Positions 43,723 to 52,040 of a stretch of DNA of 64,000 nucleotides are shown one piece after another. Source of the stretch: Phycisphaerae bacterium (GTDB lineage Bacteria > Planctomycetota > Phycisphaerae > Phycisphaerales > Phycisphaeraceae). Each line of letters opens with the position of its first letter. The first letter of the stretch is position 1. The stretch is from NCBI GenBank assembly GCA_030432595.1, contig JAUIGU010000003.1, forward strand, positions 62,001-126,000, given 5' to 3'. Made by a program: the position numbers and the translations under genes. The notes below the pieces were generated by a model. The model did no database searches. It had not been told where the DNA came from and saw only the letters and a list, made by a program, of their open reading frames with translations.

Positions 43723-44222
43723 CCCTTGACACCCGAACTGAATCGTGCCGTCGCATTGCGACCTTGATGGGGCCACTCTGGATTGCCGCGGACGAGGCCG
43801 GACTGACCCGGATCGGTTTCGAGGCGTTGGACGTGCCCGATGTCGAAAGCACGCCCCAAACCGAAGCACATTTGCAACAGGCCATCGAAGAACTGTCGGA
43901 GTATTTCCGCGGAGAGCGCCGGACGTTTGATGTTGCGCTAGCACCCCGGGGTACGCCTTTTCAGCAGCGCGTCTGGGCGGCGCTGCGCACGATCCCGTGG
44001 GGGCAGACGTGGACCTACGGCCAACTCGCCGAACACCTCGGCGACCCCCAAGCGGTCCGCGCGGTGGGGCGGTGCAACGGCCTCAACCCCTGGGCGGTCG
44101 TCGTGCCGTGCCACCGTGTGATCGGCGCCGACGGCACGCTGACGGGGTACGCCGGTGGTCTGGAACGCAAGCGGTGGTTGTTGGAACACGAAGGCGCTCT
44201 TGCTCCGGCGTTGTTCACCTGA
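43719..44222 (+). CDS. ogt: Methylated-DNA--protein-cysteine methyltransferase
   Basis: The 167-residue suicide repair protein takes methyl groups from O6-methylguanine. The acceptor Cys131 is in VVPCHRVIG, and GTPFQQRVWAALRTIPWGQ and the Arg finger region AVRAVGRCNGLNPW complete the active-site core. GYAGGLERKRWLLEHE closes the fold. There is no AraC-like domain, so it is Ogt type, not Ada. Start overlaps the HAD gene stop (ATGA). Confidence 0.93.
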   Translation: MTLDTRTESCRRIATLMGPLWIAADEAGLTRIGFEALDVPDVESTPQTEAHLQQAIEELSEYFRGERRTFDVALAPRGTPFQQRVWAALRTIPWGQTWTYGQLAEHLGDPQAVRAVGRCNGLNPWAVVVPCHRVIGADGTLTGYAGGLERKRWLLEHEGALAPALFT

Positions 44223-44307
44223 CCGCCGATTTCTAACCCACGCGTATCGATCTACCCGCACGCCGCCGTTACGATGGTGGTGTCCGTTGTCCCCTCGGGA
44301 ATCCGTC

Positions 44308-45708
44308 ATGCATCTGAGTTTTCACGGCGCGGCGCGGCAGGTCACGGGTTCGTGCTACCTGCTCGAACACAACAAGCGGCGCATCCTCATTGATTGTGGT
44401 TTGTTTCAGGAGCGGCGTTTCCTCAAACGCAACTGGGAGCCGTTTCCGTTCGACCCGGCGTCGGTGGACCTGATGCTGCTCACCCACGGCCACTTGGACC
44501 ACTGCGGCCTGATCCCCAAGCTCGTGCGCGAGGGGTTCTCGGGGCGCATCCTCACGACCAAGCCCAGCGTCGCGCTGGCCGAGATCGTCATGATGGACTC
44601 GGCCCGCATCCAGGAAGAAGACGCGAAGTACAAAAAAAAGCGCCACCAGCGCGAAGGCCGCAAGTCGAAGTATCCCGTCGAACCGCTGTACACCGTCGAT
44701 GACGCGCGGCAGGCGGTGCCTTTGTTGGAACCGGTCGCCTTCAACGCCTGCCACGACCTGGGCGACGGTGTCACGGTGTGCTACCACGACGCGGGGCACA
44801 TCCTCGGGTCCGCGTCGCTGACCGTGGATGTCGAAGTCGGCGGCGCGCGGCGCACGATCTTGTTCTCCGGCGACGTCGGTCAGCACGACAAGCCGCTGAT
44901 CCCCGACCCGACCCTGATCGAGCGGGCCGACTACGTCGTGCTCGAATCGACCTACGGCGACCGCGAGCACCGCGAAGACGGCGACATCGATGACCAGCTC
45001 GCCAAACACGTCAACGCGTGCGCCCAGCGCGGCGGCAACCTCGTGATCCCGACGTTCGCGATCGAGCGGGCGCAGGAGTTGCTGTACCACCTTGCGGGGC
45101 TCATCTACCGCAAAGAGATCCCGCGCGTGCCGGTGTTCCTCGATTCTCCGATGGCGATCAACGTGACTGAATTGTTCGAGCGGTACCCGGCGTTCCTGGA
45201 TGCGCACACGCGCGGCCTGCTGGAACGCGGTGAGCACCCGCTGGACTTCCCGGGGTTGTATCTCAGTCGGTCGCACGACCAGAGCCGGGCGATCAACGGC
45301 GTGAGCGGCACCGCAGTGATCCTCGCGGGCTCGGGCATGTGCACCGGCGGGCGGATCAAGCACCACCTTGTGCACAACATCTCGCGGAAGGCGTCCACAA
45401 TTCTGTTCGTCGGTTACCAGTCGCCGGACACGCTGGGCGGGCACATCGTGCGCGGCAAGAACCCCGTGCGCATCCACGGCAAGGAGCGCGACGTGAAGGC
45501 CGAGATCGCGCAGCTCTACGGCCTGTCGGCGCACGCGGACCACGAAGGCTTGTTGCGGTACCTCGACGCGGTGTCGCCAGACCCCCGGCGGGTGTTTCTG
45601 ACGCACGGCGAGGAGAGTGTGGCGGAGAAGTTCGCCGACGAGATCCGGCGGACGCGAAAAATCGATGTCACGGTGCCGGAGTATCGGCAGCGGGTGGAGT
45701 TGGATTGA
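44308..45708 (+). CDS. Beta-CASP metallo-beta-lactamase-fold RNase-like protein
   Basis: In the 466-residue protein, the metallo-beta-lactamase signature LLTHGHLDHCGLIPKL binds two zinc ions, with further ligands in HDAGHILGSAS and FSGDVG. The beta-CASP insert follows, and the C-terminal RMMBL part has LAGSGMCTGGRIKHHL and YGLSAHADHEGLLRYL. This is the architecture of CPSF/Ysh1-like exoribonucleases, so RNA cleavage or processing is likely. ATG 44308 is at the conserved N-terminus MHLSFHGAARQVTGSCYL. It is 85 bases after ogt. Confidence 0.9.
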   Translation: MHLSFHGAARQVTGSCYLLEHNKRRILIDCGLFQERRFLKRNWEPFPFDPASVDLMLLTHGHLDHCGLIPKLVREGFSGRILTTKPSVALAEIVMMDSARIQEEDAKYKKKRHQREGRKSKYPVEPLYTVDDARQAVPLLEPVAFNACHDLGDGVTVCYHDAGHILGSASLTVDVEVGGARRTILFSGDVGQHDKPLIPDPTLIERADYVVLESTYGDREHREDGDIDDQLAKHVNACAQRGGNLVIPTFAIERAQELLYHLAGLIYRKEIPRVPVFLDSPMAINVTELFERYPAFLDAHTRGLLERGEHPLDFPGLYLSRSHDQSRAINGVSGTAVILAGSGMCTGGRIKHHLVHNISRKASTILFVGYQSPDTLGGHIVRGKNPVRIHGKERDVKAEIAQLYGLSAHADHEGLLRYLDAVSPDPRRVFLTHGEESVAEKFADEIRRTRKIDVTVPEYRQRVELD

Positions 45709-45754
45709 TCGTTCCGACAAGACGCGCGGACGGTATCCGTGGTGCACGGAAGAA

Positions 45755-45773
45755 CCGCCGATGCCATCGGCGG
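45755..45773. terminator. Hairpin between convergent genes
   Basis: CCGCCGAT, GCC, ATCGGCGG, a perfect eight-base-pair stem in the 75 bases between the stops of the beta-CASP gene and recJ. CTTT follows on the plus strand and TTCTTCC on the minus strand, so it may end both transcripts weakly. Confidence 0.55.
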
Positions 45774-45783
45774 CTTTGTGACT

Positions 45784-47670
45784 TTAGTCGGCGACGCGGA
45801 AGTCGACGATGTTCATTTCGGGTCGCGTGACGCCGTTCCAGGTGTTGAGCTTGGGCTCGAAGAGGACGTCGAGGCGGTCGCCGACGCCGAGGGTGTCGCC
45901 CTCGGGCCCGCGGCCGAACGCGATGCCGCGGAGGCTGCGGTCGCCGACGCGGAGTTGCAGGGTGAGGTGTGCCGCGGCGCGGCCGACCCGGCGCGGCGGG
46001 CGTTCGATCACGGCGTCGCAAAGACGCAAGCGCGGGGCCGGGTTGCCCTGGCCGAAGGGCGCGAGCTTTTCGATGTCACGGAACGCTTTGGTGTGCAGGT
46101 CGTCCGGCTCGGCGTCGGCGTCGTAGCCCTTGCGCGGGGCGAGGTCGTCCTCGGTCAGGATTGCGTTGACGTGATCGATCAGCGCCTCACGGAAGTCGTC
46201 GATGCGGTCGAGGTCGAGGGTGAGCCCGGCCGCCATCGCGTGCCCGCCGAATTTGGCGAGGTGTTTCGCGCAGGCGCAGAAGGCCTGCTGGACGTGGACT
46301 TCCGGCACGGAACGGGCGGAGCCCTTCGCGGTCAGGCCCGAGTCATCGTGGGTCAGCAGAACGACGGGGCGGTGGAAGCGTTCGACCAGGCGCGACGCGA
46401 CGATGCCGACCACGCCGGGGTGCCAGTCCGGGTCGTCGAGGACGATGGCGCGGCGGTCGGGCGCATCATGCCCCTCGGACTCGACGCGCTCGCAGGCGGC
46501 GTCGAACACGCGGCGTTCCTCGGCGCGGCGCTGGTCGTTTTGTTTCGTCAGGAATGCGGCGAGTTCGCGGGCGCGGGAACCGTCGGCGGTGGTGAGCAGC
46601 TCGACGGCCTGGCGGGCGTGGCCCATGCGGCCGCACGCGTTGAGCCGGGGGCCGAGCACGAAACCGACGTGGTACGCATCGACCTTCTCGCGGTCGTCGC
46701 GCAGCCCGGCGGCGTCGATCATGGCGTTGAGCCCGACGAAACGCGTCTGCTTGATCCGGGCCAGGCCGGTCGCGGTGATCGCCCGGTTCGCGCCCGCGAG
46801 TGGCACGAGGTCCGCCACGGTCCCCAGCGCCGCGAGGGAGAGCAGTTCAACCATCAGCTTCTGCAGGTCTGCGGGCAGGCGATCTTTTTCCAAAGCCGTT
46901 CGCGCGGTTTGCCACGCGAGATTGAAGGCGACGCCTGCGCCGCAAGGTGCGGTATCGGAAGCCGTGTTGTGCGATGTGGACGCTTTACTGCTTTTGGCTT
47001 GCGTCGTCTTCCGCGGCTTTCCGCGTTTGGTGAGTCCGGGGTGGACCAGTGTCAAGGCCTCGGGCAAGGCGTCGTCATCGAACAGGTGGTGATCGGTGAT
47101 GATCAGCGGCAGGCCGATCGACTTGGCGTGCTGCGCGGCGTCGCAGGCGGTGATGCCGCAGTCGACGGTGACGACCAGCGGGGGTTGTTCGTCGTCGGGT
47201 TGGAGTTTCGGGAAGGGCGTGTACTGGGCGATCGCGTCGAGGGCGTCGGGGTTGAGGCCGTAGCCCTCGTCGATGCGGTGGGGGACATAGGTGGCGACGG
47301 GCGTTTTCTGCCGGTGTGTGCCGTGGAGTGTGTGGTGGAGTTCGACGAGGGTGTGGTAGAGAATCGCGGTGGCGCTGATGCCGTCGACGTCGTAGTCGCC
47401 GTAGATGACGACGGGGCGTTGTGCGTGGACGGTGTCGGCGAGGTGTTTCGCCGCGGATTCGCAGCCGCCCAGCTCGGCGGGGTCGGGCAGGTCGGTGAGC
47501 TTGGGTTTGAGGAACGCGGGCGCGGTGTTGGCGTCGAGGCCACGCTGCAAAAGCAACCGCGCCGCGAGCGATGACACGTTCAACGCGGAGGCGAGCTTTT
47601 CGACGGCGGAAGGCTTGGGCGCGGCGTCGTGCCGGGGCTGCCAGCGGGTTGGCGTCCGTGCCAAGGGCAT
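45784..47670 (-). CDS. recJ: Single-stranded-DNA-specific exonuclease RecJ
   Basis: The enzyme of about 628 residues has DHH-family motifs: VIYGDYDVDGISATAIL, VVTVDCGI, ITDHHLFD and NACGRMGHARQ, which hold the manganese ions. The DHHA1 part has FGGHAMAAGLTLDLDR and the OB-like C-terminal domain has LTLQLRVGDRSLRGIAFG. A Lys/Ser/Thr-rich insert near residue 240 (TTQAKSSKASTSHN) is unusual. RecJ degrades single strands 5'-3' in recombination and repair. ATG 47670 is preferred over GTG 47688 because MPLARTPTRWQ resembles the usual N-terminus; no strong ribosome site supports either. Confidence 0.93.
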   Translation of the reverse strand: MPLARTPTRWQPRHDAAPKPSAVEKLASALNVSSLAARLLLQRGLDANTAPAFLKPKLTDLPDPAELGGCESAAKHLADTVHAQRPVVIYGDYDVDGISATAILYHTLVELHHTLHGTHRQKTPVATYVPHRIDEGYGLNPDALDAIAQYTPFPKLQPDDEQPPLVVTVDCGITACDAAQHAKSIGLPLIITDHHLFDDDALPEALTLVHPGLTKRGKPRKTTQAKSSKASTSHNTASDTAPCGAGVAFNLAWQTARTALEKDRLPADLQKLMVELLSLAALGTVADLVPLAGANRAITATGLARIKQTRFVGLNAMIDAAGLRDDREKVDAYHVGFVLGPRLNACGRMGHARQAVELLTTADGSRARELAAFLTKQNDQRRAEERRVFDAACERVESEGHDAPDRRAIVLDDPDWHPGVVGIVASRLVERFHRPVVLLTHDDSGLTAKGSARSVPEVHVQQAFCACAKHLAKFGGHAMAAGLTLDLDRIDDFREALIDHVNAILTEDDLAPRKGYDADAEPDDLHTKAFRDIEKLAPFGQGNPAPRLRLCDAVIERPPRRVGRAAAHLTLQLRVGDRSLRGIAFGRGPEGDTLGVGDRLDVLFEPKLNTWNGVTRPEMNIVDFRVAD

Positions 47671-47763
47671 CCAGTGATGATAACGCACCGCGGGGCGTAT
47701 GACGTGTTAGCCCGTGGGTTGCGCGCACTCGCGGGGCGAAGCGTGGCGGTTTAGCATGGCTAG

Positions 47764-49170
47764 ATGACTCATCCCTCCCTGCTACGTCGTGGTCGGCTTC
47801 CTCTCGGGGCTTTGCGGATTCTGATCGCTTGCTGTGCGGTGCTTTTCTACCCGGGGTGCACGATGTCGCAGCCGGCGCAGGACGATCTGGGCAATGTGGT
47901 CCATGTCGCACGGAACGATCCCGCGCCCGGCGGCCTGGGGCCGACGCACGGCCCGGCGTTGCGCGACCTCACGGAGGAGCCGGCGGTCCGCATCCGGATC
48001 GCCCGCGGCGAGGCGAGCGTCGTGGTCGGCGGCGACGCGAAGGTGCTGATCCACGCGCCAGGGCGGGGCGCGGCGCCGATCGGGCTGCGCGGGCCGGTCA
48101 CGTTTGCACGGAAAGATCAGGTCTGGCGGATCGTCGATGCCAGCCGGCAGGTGCGCGAGTTCCGCGGCGAGCAACTCGACGTCGGGCCCGGGCCGGACGG
48201 GCTCACGAAGGTCGGGGACAGGCAGTACCCCGGGCGGATCGCCCTGCGCGAGGCGAACGGCGATGACGGCCTGGACGTGGTCAACACGGTGGGCATGGAG
48301 TCGTACCTGCCGGGCGTGCTGCAACGCGAGCTTTTCCCCTCGTGGGACCCGGCGGCGTTCCGGGCGCAGGCGATCGCGGCGCGGAGCTATGCGTTGTGGG
48401 AGCTGCGACGGTCGCGCTTGCGGGGCCGGCCGTACGATTTGGAGTCGACCACGGCGAGCCAGGCGTACGTCGGCGTCGCGAGCAACCCCAAGGCGTCCGA
48501 CGCCGTGCGGGCGACGCGGGGGCAGGTGCTGGCGTTCGAGGGGCACGTCGTGCCGGCGTTCTACAGCTCGTCGCACGGCGGGCTGGGCGCGGACGGGCAT
48601 CTGGTCTTCCCCGGGCGTTCGCCGGACATCGCGCCGCTGCACGGCTTTAACCAGGGCGACGTCGACAAGGCGAGCAACCGCCACCGCTGGCAGGCGTCAC
48701 GCTCCGCCGACGACCTGGCGCGCCGGCTGCGGGCGTGGGGACAGGCCAACCGCAACCCGATGGCGCGGCTGCGCGGCCCGATCCGCGGCGTCTCGGTCGC
48801 CCAGACCAACGCGGCCGGTCGGCACCTGGCGTACTACGTCGATGACGCGGCGGGCGTGCGCTTTCTGATTCCGGCGGACCGGCTGCGCCACGCGGCGAAC
48901 TTCACGCTCAACCCGGCGAACCCGCGCGACAACACGATCGGCAGCCCCGGCGACCTCGCCAAGCTCTCGGCCGACAACACGCTCTACTCGGGGCACTTCA
49001 CGCCGGTGGTCCGGGACGGCACGGTGTTTTTCACGGAAGGCCACGGCTACGGCCACGGCGTGGGGATGTCGCAGTTCGGCGCCCAAGGCATGGCTCAGGC
49101 CGGTCGTTCCCACGAGCAGATCGTGCGGTACTTCTACCCCGGGGCGGAGGTCCGCAAGCTCTACCCATGA
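47764..49170 (+). CDS. SpoIID/LytB-domain lipoprotein
   Basis: The 468-residue product has a lipoprotein signal (CCAVLFYPGCT) with Cys at about residue 32. The SpoIID/LytB domain begins with VNTVGMESYLPGVLQRELFP and includes FRAQAIAARSYALWELRR, TTASQAYVGVAS, VVPAFYSSSHGGLGAD and the late motif GHGYGHGVGMSQFGAQGMAQ. The domain in spore formers cleaves glycan strands lacking stem peptides. Its presence in a non-sporing planctomycete suggests a role in peptidoglycan remodelling or amidase activation. It is divergent from recJ by about 93 bases. Confidence 0.85.
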   Translation: MTHPSLLRRGRLPLGALRILIACCAVLFYPGCTMSQPAQDDLGNVVHVARNDPAPGGLGPTHGPALRDLTEEPAVRIRIARGEASVVVGGDAKVLIHAPGRGAAPIGLRGPVTFARKDQVWRIVDASRQVREFRGEQLDVGPGPDGLTKVGDRQYPGRIALREANGDDGLDVVNTVGMESYLPGVLQRELFPSWDPAAFRAQAIAARSYALWELRRSRLRGRPYDLESTTASQAYVGVASNPKASDAVRATRGQVLAFEGHVVPAFYSSSHGGLGADGHLVFPGRSPDIAPLHGFNQGDVDKASNRHRWQASRSADDLARRLRAWGQANRNPMARLRGPIRGVSVAQTNAAGRHLAYYVDDAAGVRFLIPADRLRHAANFTLNPANPRDNTIGSPGDLAKLSADNTLYSGHFTPVVRDGTVFFTEGHGYGHGVGMSQFGAQGMAQAGRSHEQIVRYFYPGAEVRKLYP

Positions 49171-49204
49171 GCGGGGCTTCGTGGTGTGGTCACGGGATTC
49201 GCGC

Positions 49205-49236
49205 AGAAAAAACCCGCCGCGGTCACGACGGGTTTG
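49205..49236 (-). terminator. Rho-independent terminator
   Basis: On the minus strand AACCCGTCG pairs with CGGCGGGTT and is followed by a run of T. It ends the transcript of the adjacent PEP-CTERM gene. Read on the plus strand it is preceded by A-tract, so it is mainly one-directional. Confidence 0.85.
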
Positions 49237-49261
49237 AGGTTGTGTGTGAGTTGTTCGGCCT

Positions 49262-49963
49262 TTACGCCGTGCGGCGACGCAGCAGCGCCAGTCCGCCCAG
49301 GCCCAGCACCGCAGCGGTGCCCGGTTCGGGGATTTCGAACATGACGGCGGCGGCGCGTTGCGACACGAACGAGTTCTGCTGGGCGGTCTGCCGCAGGACG
49401 TAGTCGGTGCCGGCGGTGAGGTCGGCGTAGCCCAGACGGACCCACGTGCCGTCGTTGCCGTTCTGGTCGATGGTGGTCGAGAAGATGTTGGTGCCGCCGA
49501 TGCCGCCCTCGAAGAGGTCGTAGGTCACGCCGGCGGGGTTGACGTTGGTGGTCAGGGGCCAGGTCGCCCAGATGGCGTAGGTGTCGGAGCCGCCGCCGGC
49601 GATGCCGCTGGCCGCGAGGTTCTGGTTGAGCGCGGTGCCGGCCGCGGGGGAGAAGTTGTCGGCGTCGGTTCCGGGGGTGTAGCTGTAGAGGTAGGTGTCG
49701 GCGGTGGCGGGGTCGTAGGCGTTGCCGTTGGCGTTGGAGCCGTCGCCGCCGAAGATGCTGTCGCCGCCGGTGGTGCCGACCGCGACGGAGGGCGCGGACT
49801 GCGACGCGGTGGTGGTGTCGCCGCCGAAGCTGAAGTTGGGGCTGAAGGTCAGGGTGCCGTCGTCCAGGCCGTCGGTGTCGATCTCGATGACGAACGCGGC
49901 GTTCGCGGCCGTCGCCGAGCCCAATGCGATGGCCAGAGCACTCAGAAGGTGGGTGGTCCGCAT
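49262..49963 (-). CDS. PEP-CTERM secreted protein, unknown function
   Basis: The 233-residue protein has a signal peptide (LLSALAIALGSATAANA) and C-terminal IPEPGTAAVLGLGGLALLRR, a canonical sorting signal with Arg tail. The mature part is low in charge and rich in Gly, Thr, Asn and Asp (FGGDGSNANGNAYDPATADT), suggesting a beta-sandwich like that of other short PEP-CTERM proteins. I do not recognise its binding partner. GAGGAGAGG lies before the ATG. The gene follows another PEP-CTERM gene on the same strand after a perfect hairpin. Confidence 0.8.
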   Translation of the reverse strand: MRTTHLLSALAIALGSATAANAAFVIEIDTDGLDDGTLTFSPNFSFGGDTTTASQSAPSVAVGTTGGDSIFGGDGSNANGNAYDPATADTYLYSYTPGTDADNFSPAAGTALNQNLAASGIAGGGSDTYAIWATWPLTTNVNPAGVTYDLFEGGIGGTNIFSTTIDQNGNDGTWVRLGYADLTAGTDYVLRQTAQQNSFVSQRAAAVMFEIPEPGTAAVLGLGGLALLRRRTA

Positions 49964-50014
49964 GTCTGTCCTCTCCTCAAAGTTTGCAAACCGTGATGCT
50001 CAATCCAACGAAGG

Positions 50015-50042
50015 CGTGCCGGGGCGGTCAAGCCCCGGCACG
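50015..50042. terminator. Perfect eleven-base-pair hairpin between two PEP-CTERM genes
   Basis: CGTGCCGGGGC and GCCCCGGCACG flank the loop GGTCAA. It lacks a T tract, so it may be a processing or attenuation hairpin rather than a full terminator. Confidence 0.5.
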
Positions 50043-50074
50043 AACTGGAATCAAGATGTTTCAACCGAAGCGGG

Positions 50075-50842
50075 TCACGCCGACCGACGCCGCAGCATCG
50101 CCAGGGCACCCAGACCCAGGAGCGCCGCCGACGCGGGCTCGGGGACCAGTTCCAGGTAGACGTTGTCGAAGTTCACGCCGCCGCCGCCAGAGCTGAGGTC
50201 CGACGGGCCGCCGAGGCGGACGATGTCGAAGCCCAGGTCCACAGGAGCGATCGGCACGCTGGCGGTGGCGTTGATGTTGCCGTCGCCGTTGAGGTCGAGG
50301 GTGAAGTCGATGTTGGTCGGGGTGACCTCGGCCGAGAAGGTGTGCCAGCCCTGCACAGGCACGTTCTGGATCGGGTCGCCGGCGTCATCGACCATGTTGT
50401 CGAACGCCACCCAACTCGGGTCGCCGGGGCCGAAGAGGATCACGCGGTAGGCGTAGTGAGCCGGGCTGTTGTACATGCCCATCTCGATCAGGTTGGCACC
50501 CGCGGCTTCCCGCAGGCCGGCCGTGGTCCGCTTGTTGCTGCTGCTGGCGTCATCGAAGATGTCCGCACTGAACGTCAGCGACTGGATGCCCGCCGGATTG
50601 ATTTCGGCGAACGAGAAGCTGTTGGTGTTGGCACCGGTGAAGCTGCCGCCGGTGCCGGGGTGGGCCAGCGACTGGCCGGGGTTGCCCAGGCCGGTGTCGA
50701 GCGTGCCGTCGCCGAGGCTCCAGGTGCCGCCCAGATCGACGGTGTCGGTGTAGGACTCGAAGTCCTCATCGACGATCACCTGGCCTTGGGCCGACGCGCC
50801 GACGAACAGCGCAGCGCCCACGAATGCGATTCCGGTCTTCAT
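50075..50842 (-). CDS. PEP-CTERM secreted protein, LamG-like beta-sandwich
   Basis: The 255-residue protein has a signal peptide (AFVGAALFVGASAQG). The mature part opens with VIVDEDFESYTDTVDLGGTW, the start typical of jelly-roll carbohydrate-binding proteins, and has WHTFSAEVTPTNIDFTLDLN and GGVNFDNVYLELVPEPA near the end. The sorting signal is VPEPASAALLGLGALAML with an Arg tail. It likely binds polysaccharide or a surface partner, which is inference. A sigma-70-type promoter lies about 85 bases upstream (50928-50956). Confidence 0.82.
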   Translation of the reverse strand: MKTGIAFVGAALFVGASAQGQVIVDEDFESYTDTVDLGGTWSLGDGTLDTGLGNPGQSLAHPGTGGSFTGANTNSFSFAEINPAGIQSLTFSADIFDDASSSNKRTTAGLREAAGANLIEMGMYNSPAHYAYRVILFGPGDPSWVAFDNMVDDAGDPIQNVPVQGWHTFSAEVTPTNIDFTLDLNGDGNINATASVPIAPVDLGFDIVRLGGPSDLSSGGGGVNFDNVYLELVPEPASAALLGLGALAMLRRRSA

Positions 50843-50927
50843 GTCGTCTTTCCTCCAGTGGTGAGAGATGTCTACAGGCGAGGATGCCGCCCCTTTCGTG
50901 GTGCGGCAGAAGTCTTCAGGCCCTTAT

Positions 50928-50956
50928 TCTATAACCCGGCCGAAAGACAAATGCAA
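50928..50956 (-). promoter_or_regulatory. Sigma-70-type promoter for PEP-CTERM gene 50075-50842
   Basis: On the minus strand TTGCAT (50956-50951) and TATAGA (50933-50928) are separated by exactly 17 bases. The predicted start point gives a leader of about 80 bases, with GGAGGAAAG just before the ATG. Confidence 0.6.
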
Positions 50957-51063
50957 GAGAATTCCGCCGGGTGTGGAAAAACCGGTCGGCCGGCCAGCTC
51001 GCCCGAGGAGGCGAGCGGTGAAACTGGGCAAACCTTGGCCTTGACCGCCGCGAAACCGCGTGG

Positions 51064-51073
51064 CCCCCCCCCC
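51064..51073. repeat. Ten-base C homopolymer
   Basis: A run of ten C in an otherwise mixed intergenic region, 221 bases upstream of the PEP-CTERM gene on the minus strand and downstream of the LOG gene. The 50843-51117 gap holds no gene. Confidence 0.9.
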
Positions 51074-51117
51074 ATGGCCCTCTCAGAATGGCATGACCGG
51101 GCCCACGACGGCCCGGC

Positions 51118-51906
51118 TCACTCGTGCCCCGCCTCCGCGGCCTTCTGCGCCATCGGCAGCATGCCCGGCAGGGCGGTCTCGACCCCGTGCCGGTACTTGG
51201 CCGGCTCGTACGCGTCGGCCACGATCCGCACCGCCTCGTCCACGTCATCCGTCACCGTCAGCAGGTCCAGGTCCTTGGGGCTGATGGTTTTGTATTCGTC
51301 GCGCAACGTGCTCGCCGCCCAGTCCAGCAGCCCGTCCCAGAACTTGTGCCCGACGCAGACCACCGGGAACGGGTCGATCTTCACCGTCTGGATCAGCGTC
51401 AGCGACTCGAAGAACTCGTCCAGCGTCCCGAACCCGCCCGGGAAAATGACAAAACCGCACGCGTACTTCACGAACATCACCTTGCGGACAAAGAAGTAGC
51501 GGAAGTCGATGCTGTGCGTCTGGTACGGGTTGGGGTCCTGCTCGTGCGGCAGCTTGATGTTCAGCCCCACGCTCGTCCCGCCGCACTCGAACGCCCCGCG
51601 ATTGCCCGCCTCCATGATGCCCGGCCCGCCGCCGGTGATCACCGCAAAATCCTTCTTGCAGAACTGCCGCGCACATTCCATCGCCTGCTGGTATTCGGGT
51701 GCACTCTCCGGGGTCCGGGCCGACCCGAAGATCGACACCGCCGGCGCGATCGAGTTCATCACCTCGAACCCGTCGGTGAACTCCCCGAGGATGCGAAACA
51801 TCCGCCAAGTGTCCCGCGCGAGCATCGCCTCGCGCACCGTCATCGGGAAGCCGGCGTCGCCGTTGGGGTTCTCGTGGTTCGTTCCGTTGGAAGCAGACTC
51901 AGGCAT
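51118..51906 (-). CDS. LOG-family nucleotide phosphoribohydrolase
   Basis: The 262-residue protein has the LOG motif PGGFGTLDEFFE and the nucleotide loop SIFGSARTPE, with ITGGGPGIMEAGNRGAFE between them. The family hydrolyses nucleoside 5'-monophosphates to base and ribose 5-phosphate; plant homologues activate cytokinins. The N-terminal 40 residues are Asn/Glu-rich and variable. ATG 51906 is used because the upstream in-frame codons run into the inverted repeat at 51961-52013. Confidence 0.88.
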   Translation of the reverse strand: MPESASNGTNHENPNGDAGFPMTVREAMLARDTWRMFRILGEFTDGFEVMNSIAPAVSIFGSARTPESAPEYQQAMECARQFCKKDFAVITGGGPGIMEAGNRGAFECGGTSVGLNIKLPHEQDPNPYQTHSIDFRYFFVRKVMFVKYACGFVIFPGGFGTLDEFFESLTLIQTVKIDPFPVVCVGHKFWDGLLDWAASTLRDEYKTISPKDLDLLTVTDDVDEAVRIVADAYEPAKYRHGVETALPGMLPMAQKAAEAGHE

Positions 51907-51960
51907 GCGGGCATCGTACACGGCGGGCCAAGGCATGCATTCAAACCACGAAAACCTGTT

Positions 51961-52013
51961 GCTCAGGCTCCCGGCTCTGAACGAGCAATACAAACAGAGC
52001 CGGGAGCGTCAGC
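51961..52013. repeat. Inverted repeat, family A (second copy)
   Basis: Arms 51961-51979 and 51995-52013 pair at 17 of 19 bases around a 15-bp spacer, and the right side continues into AGCGACCGGT. It shares the GAGCCGGGAGCG core with the copy at 9629-9706. It lies between two co-directional minus-strand genes. Confidence 0.85.
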
Positions 52014-52040
52014 GACCGGTTGCCTCGGAACTCAAAACCA

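Noticed and set aside
45739-47574. A 611-codon plus-strand frame opposite recJ
   Set aside because: Antisense shadow; recJ motifs are complete on the minus strand.
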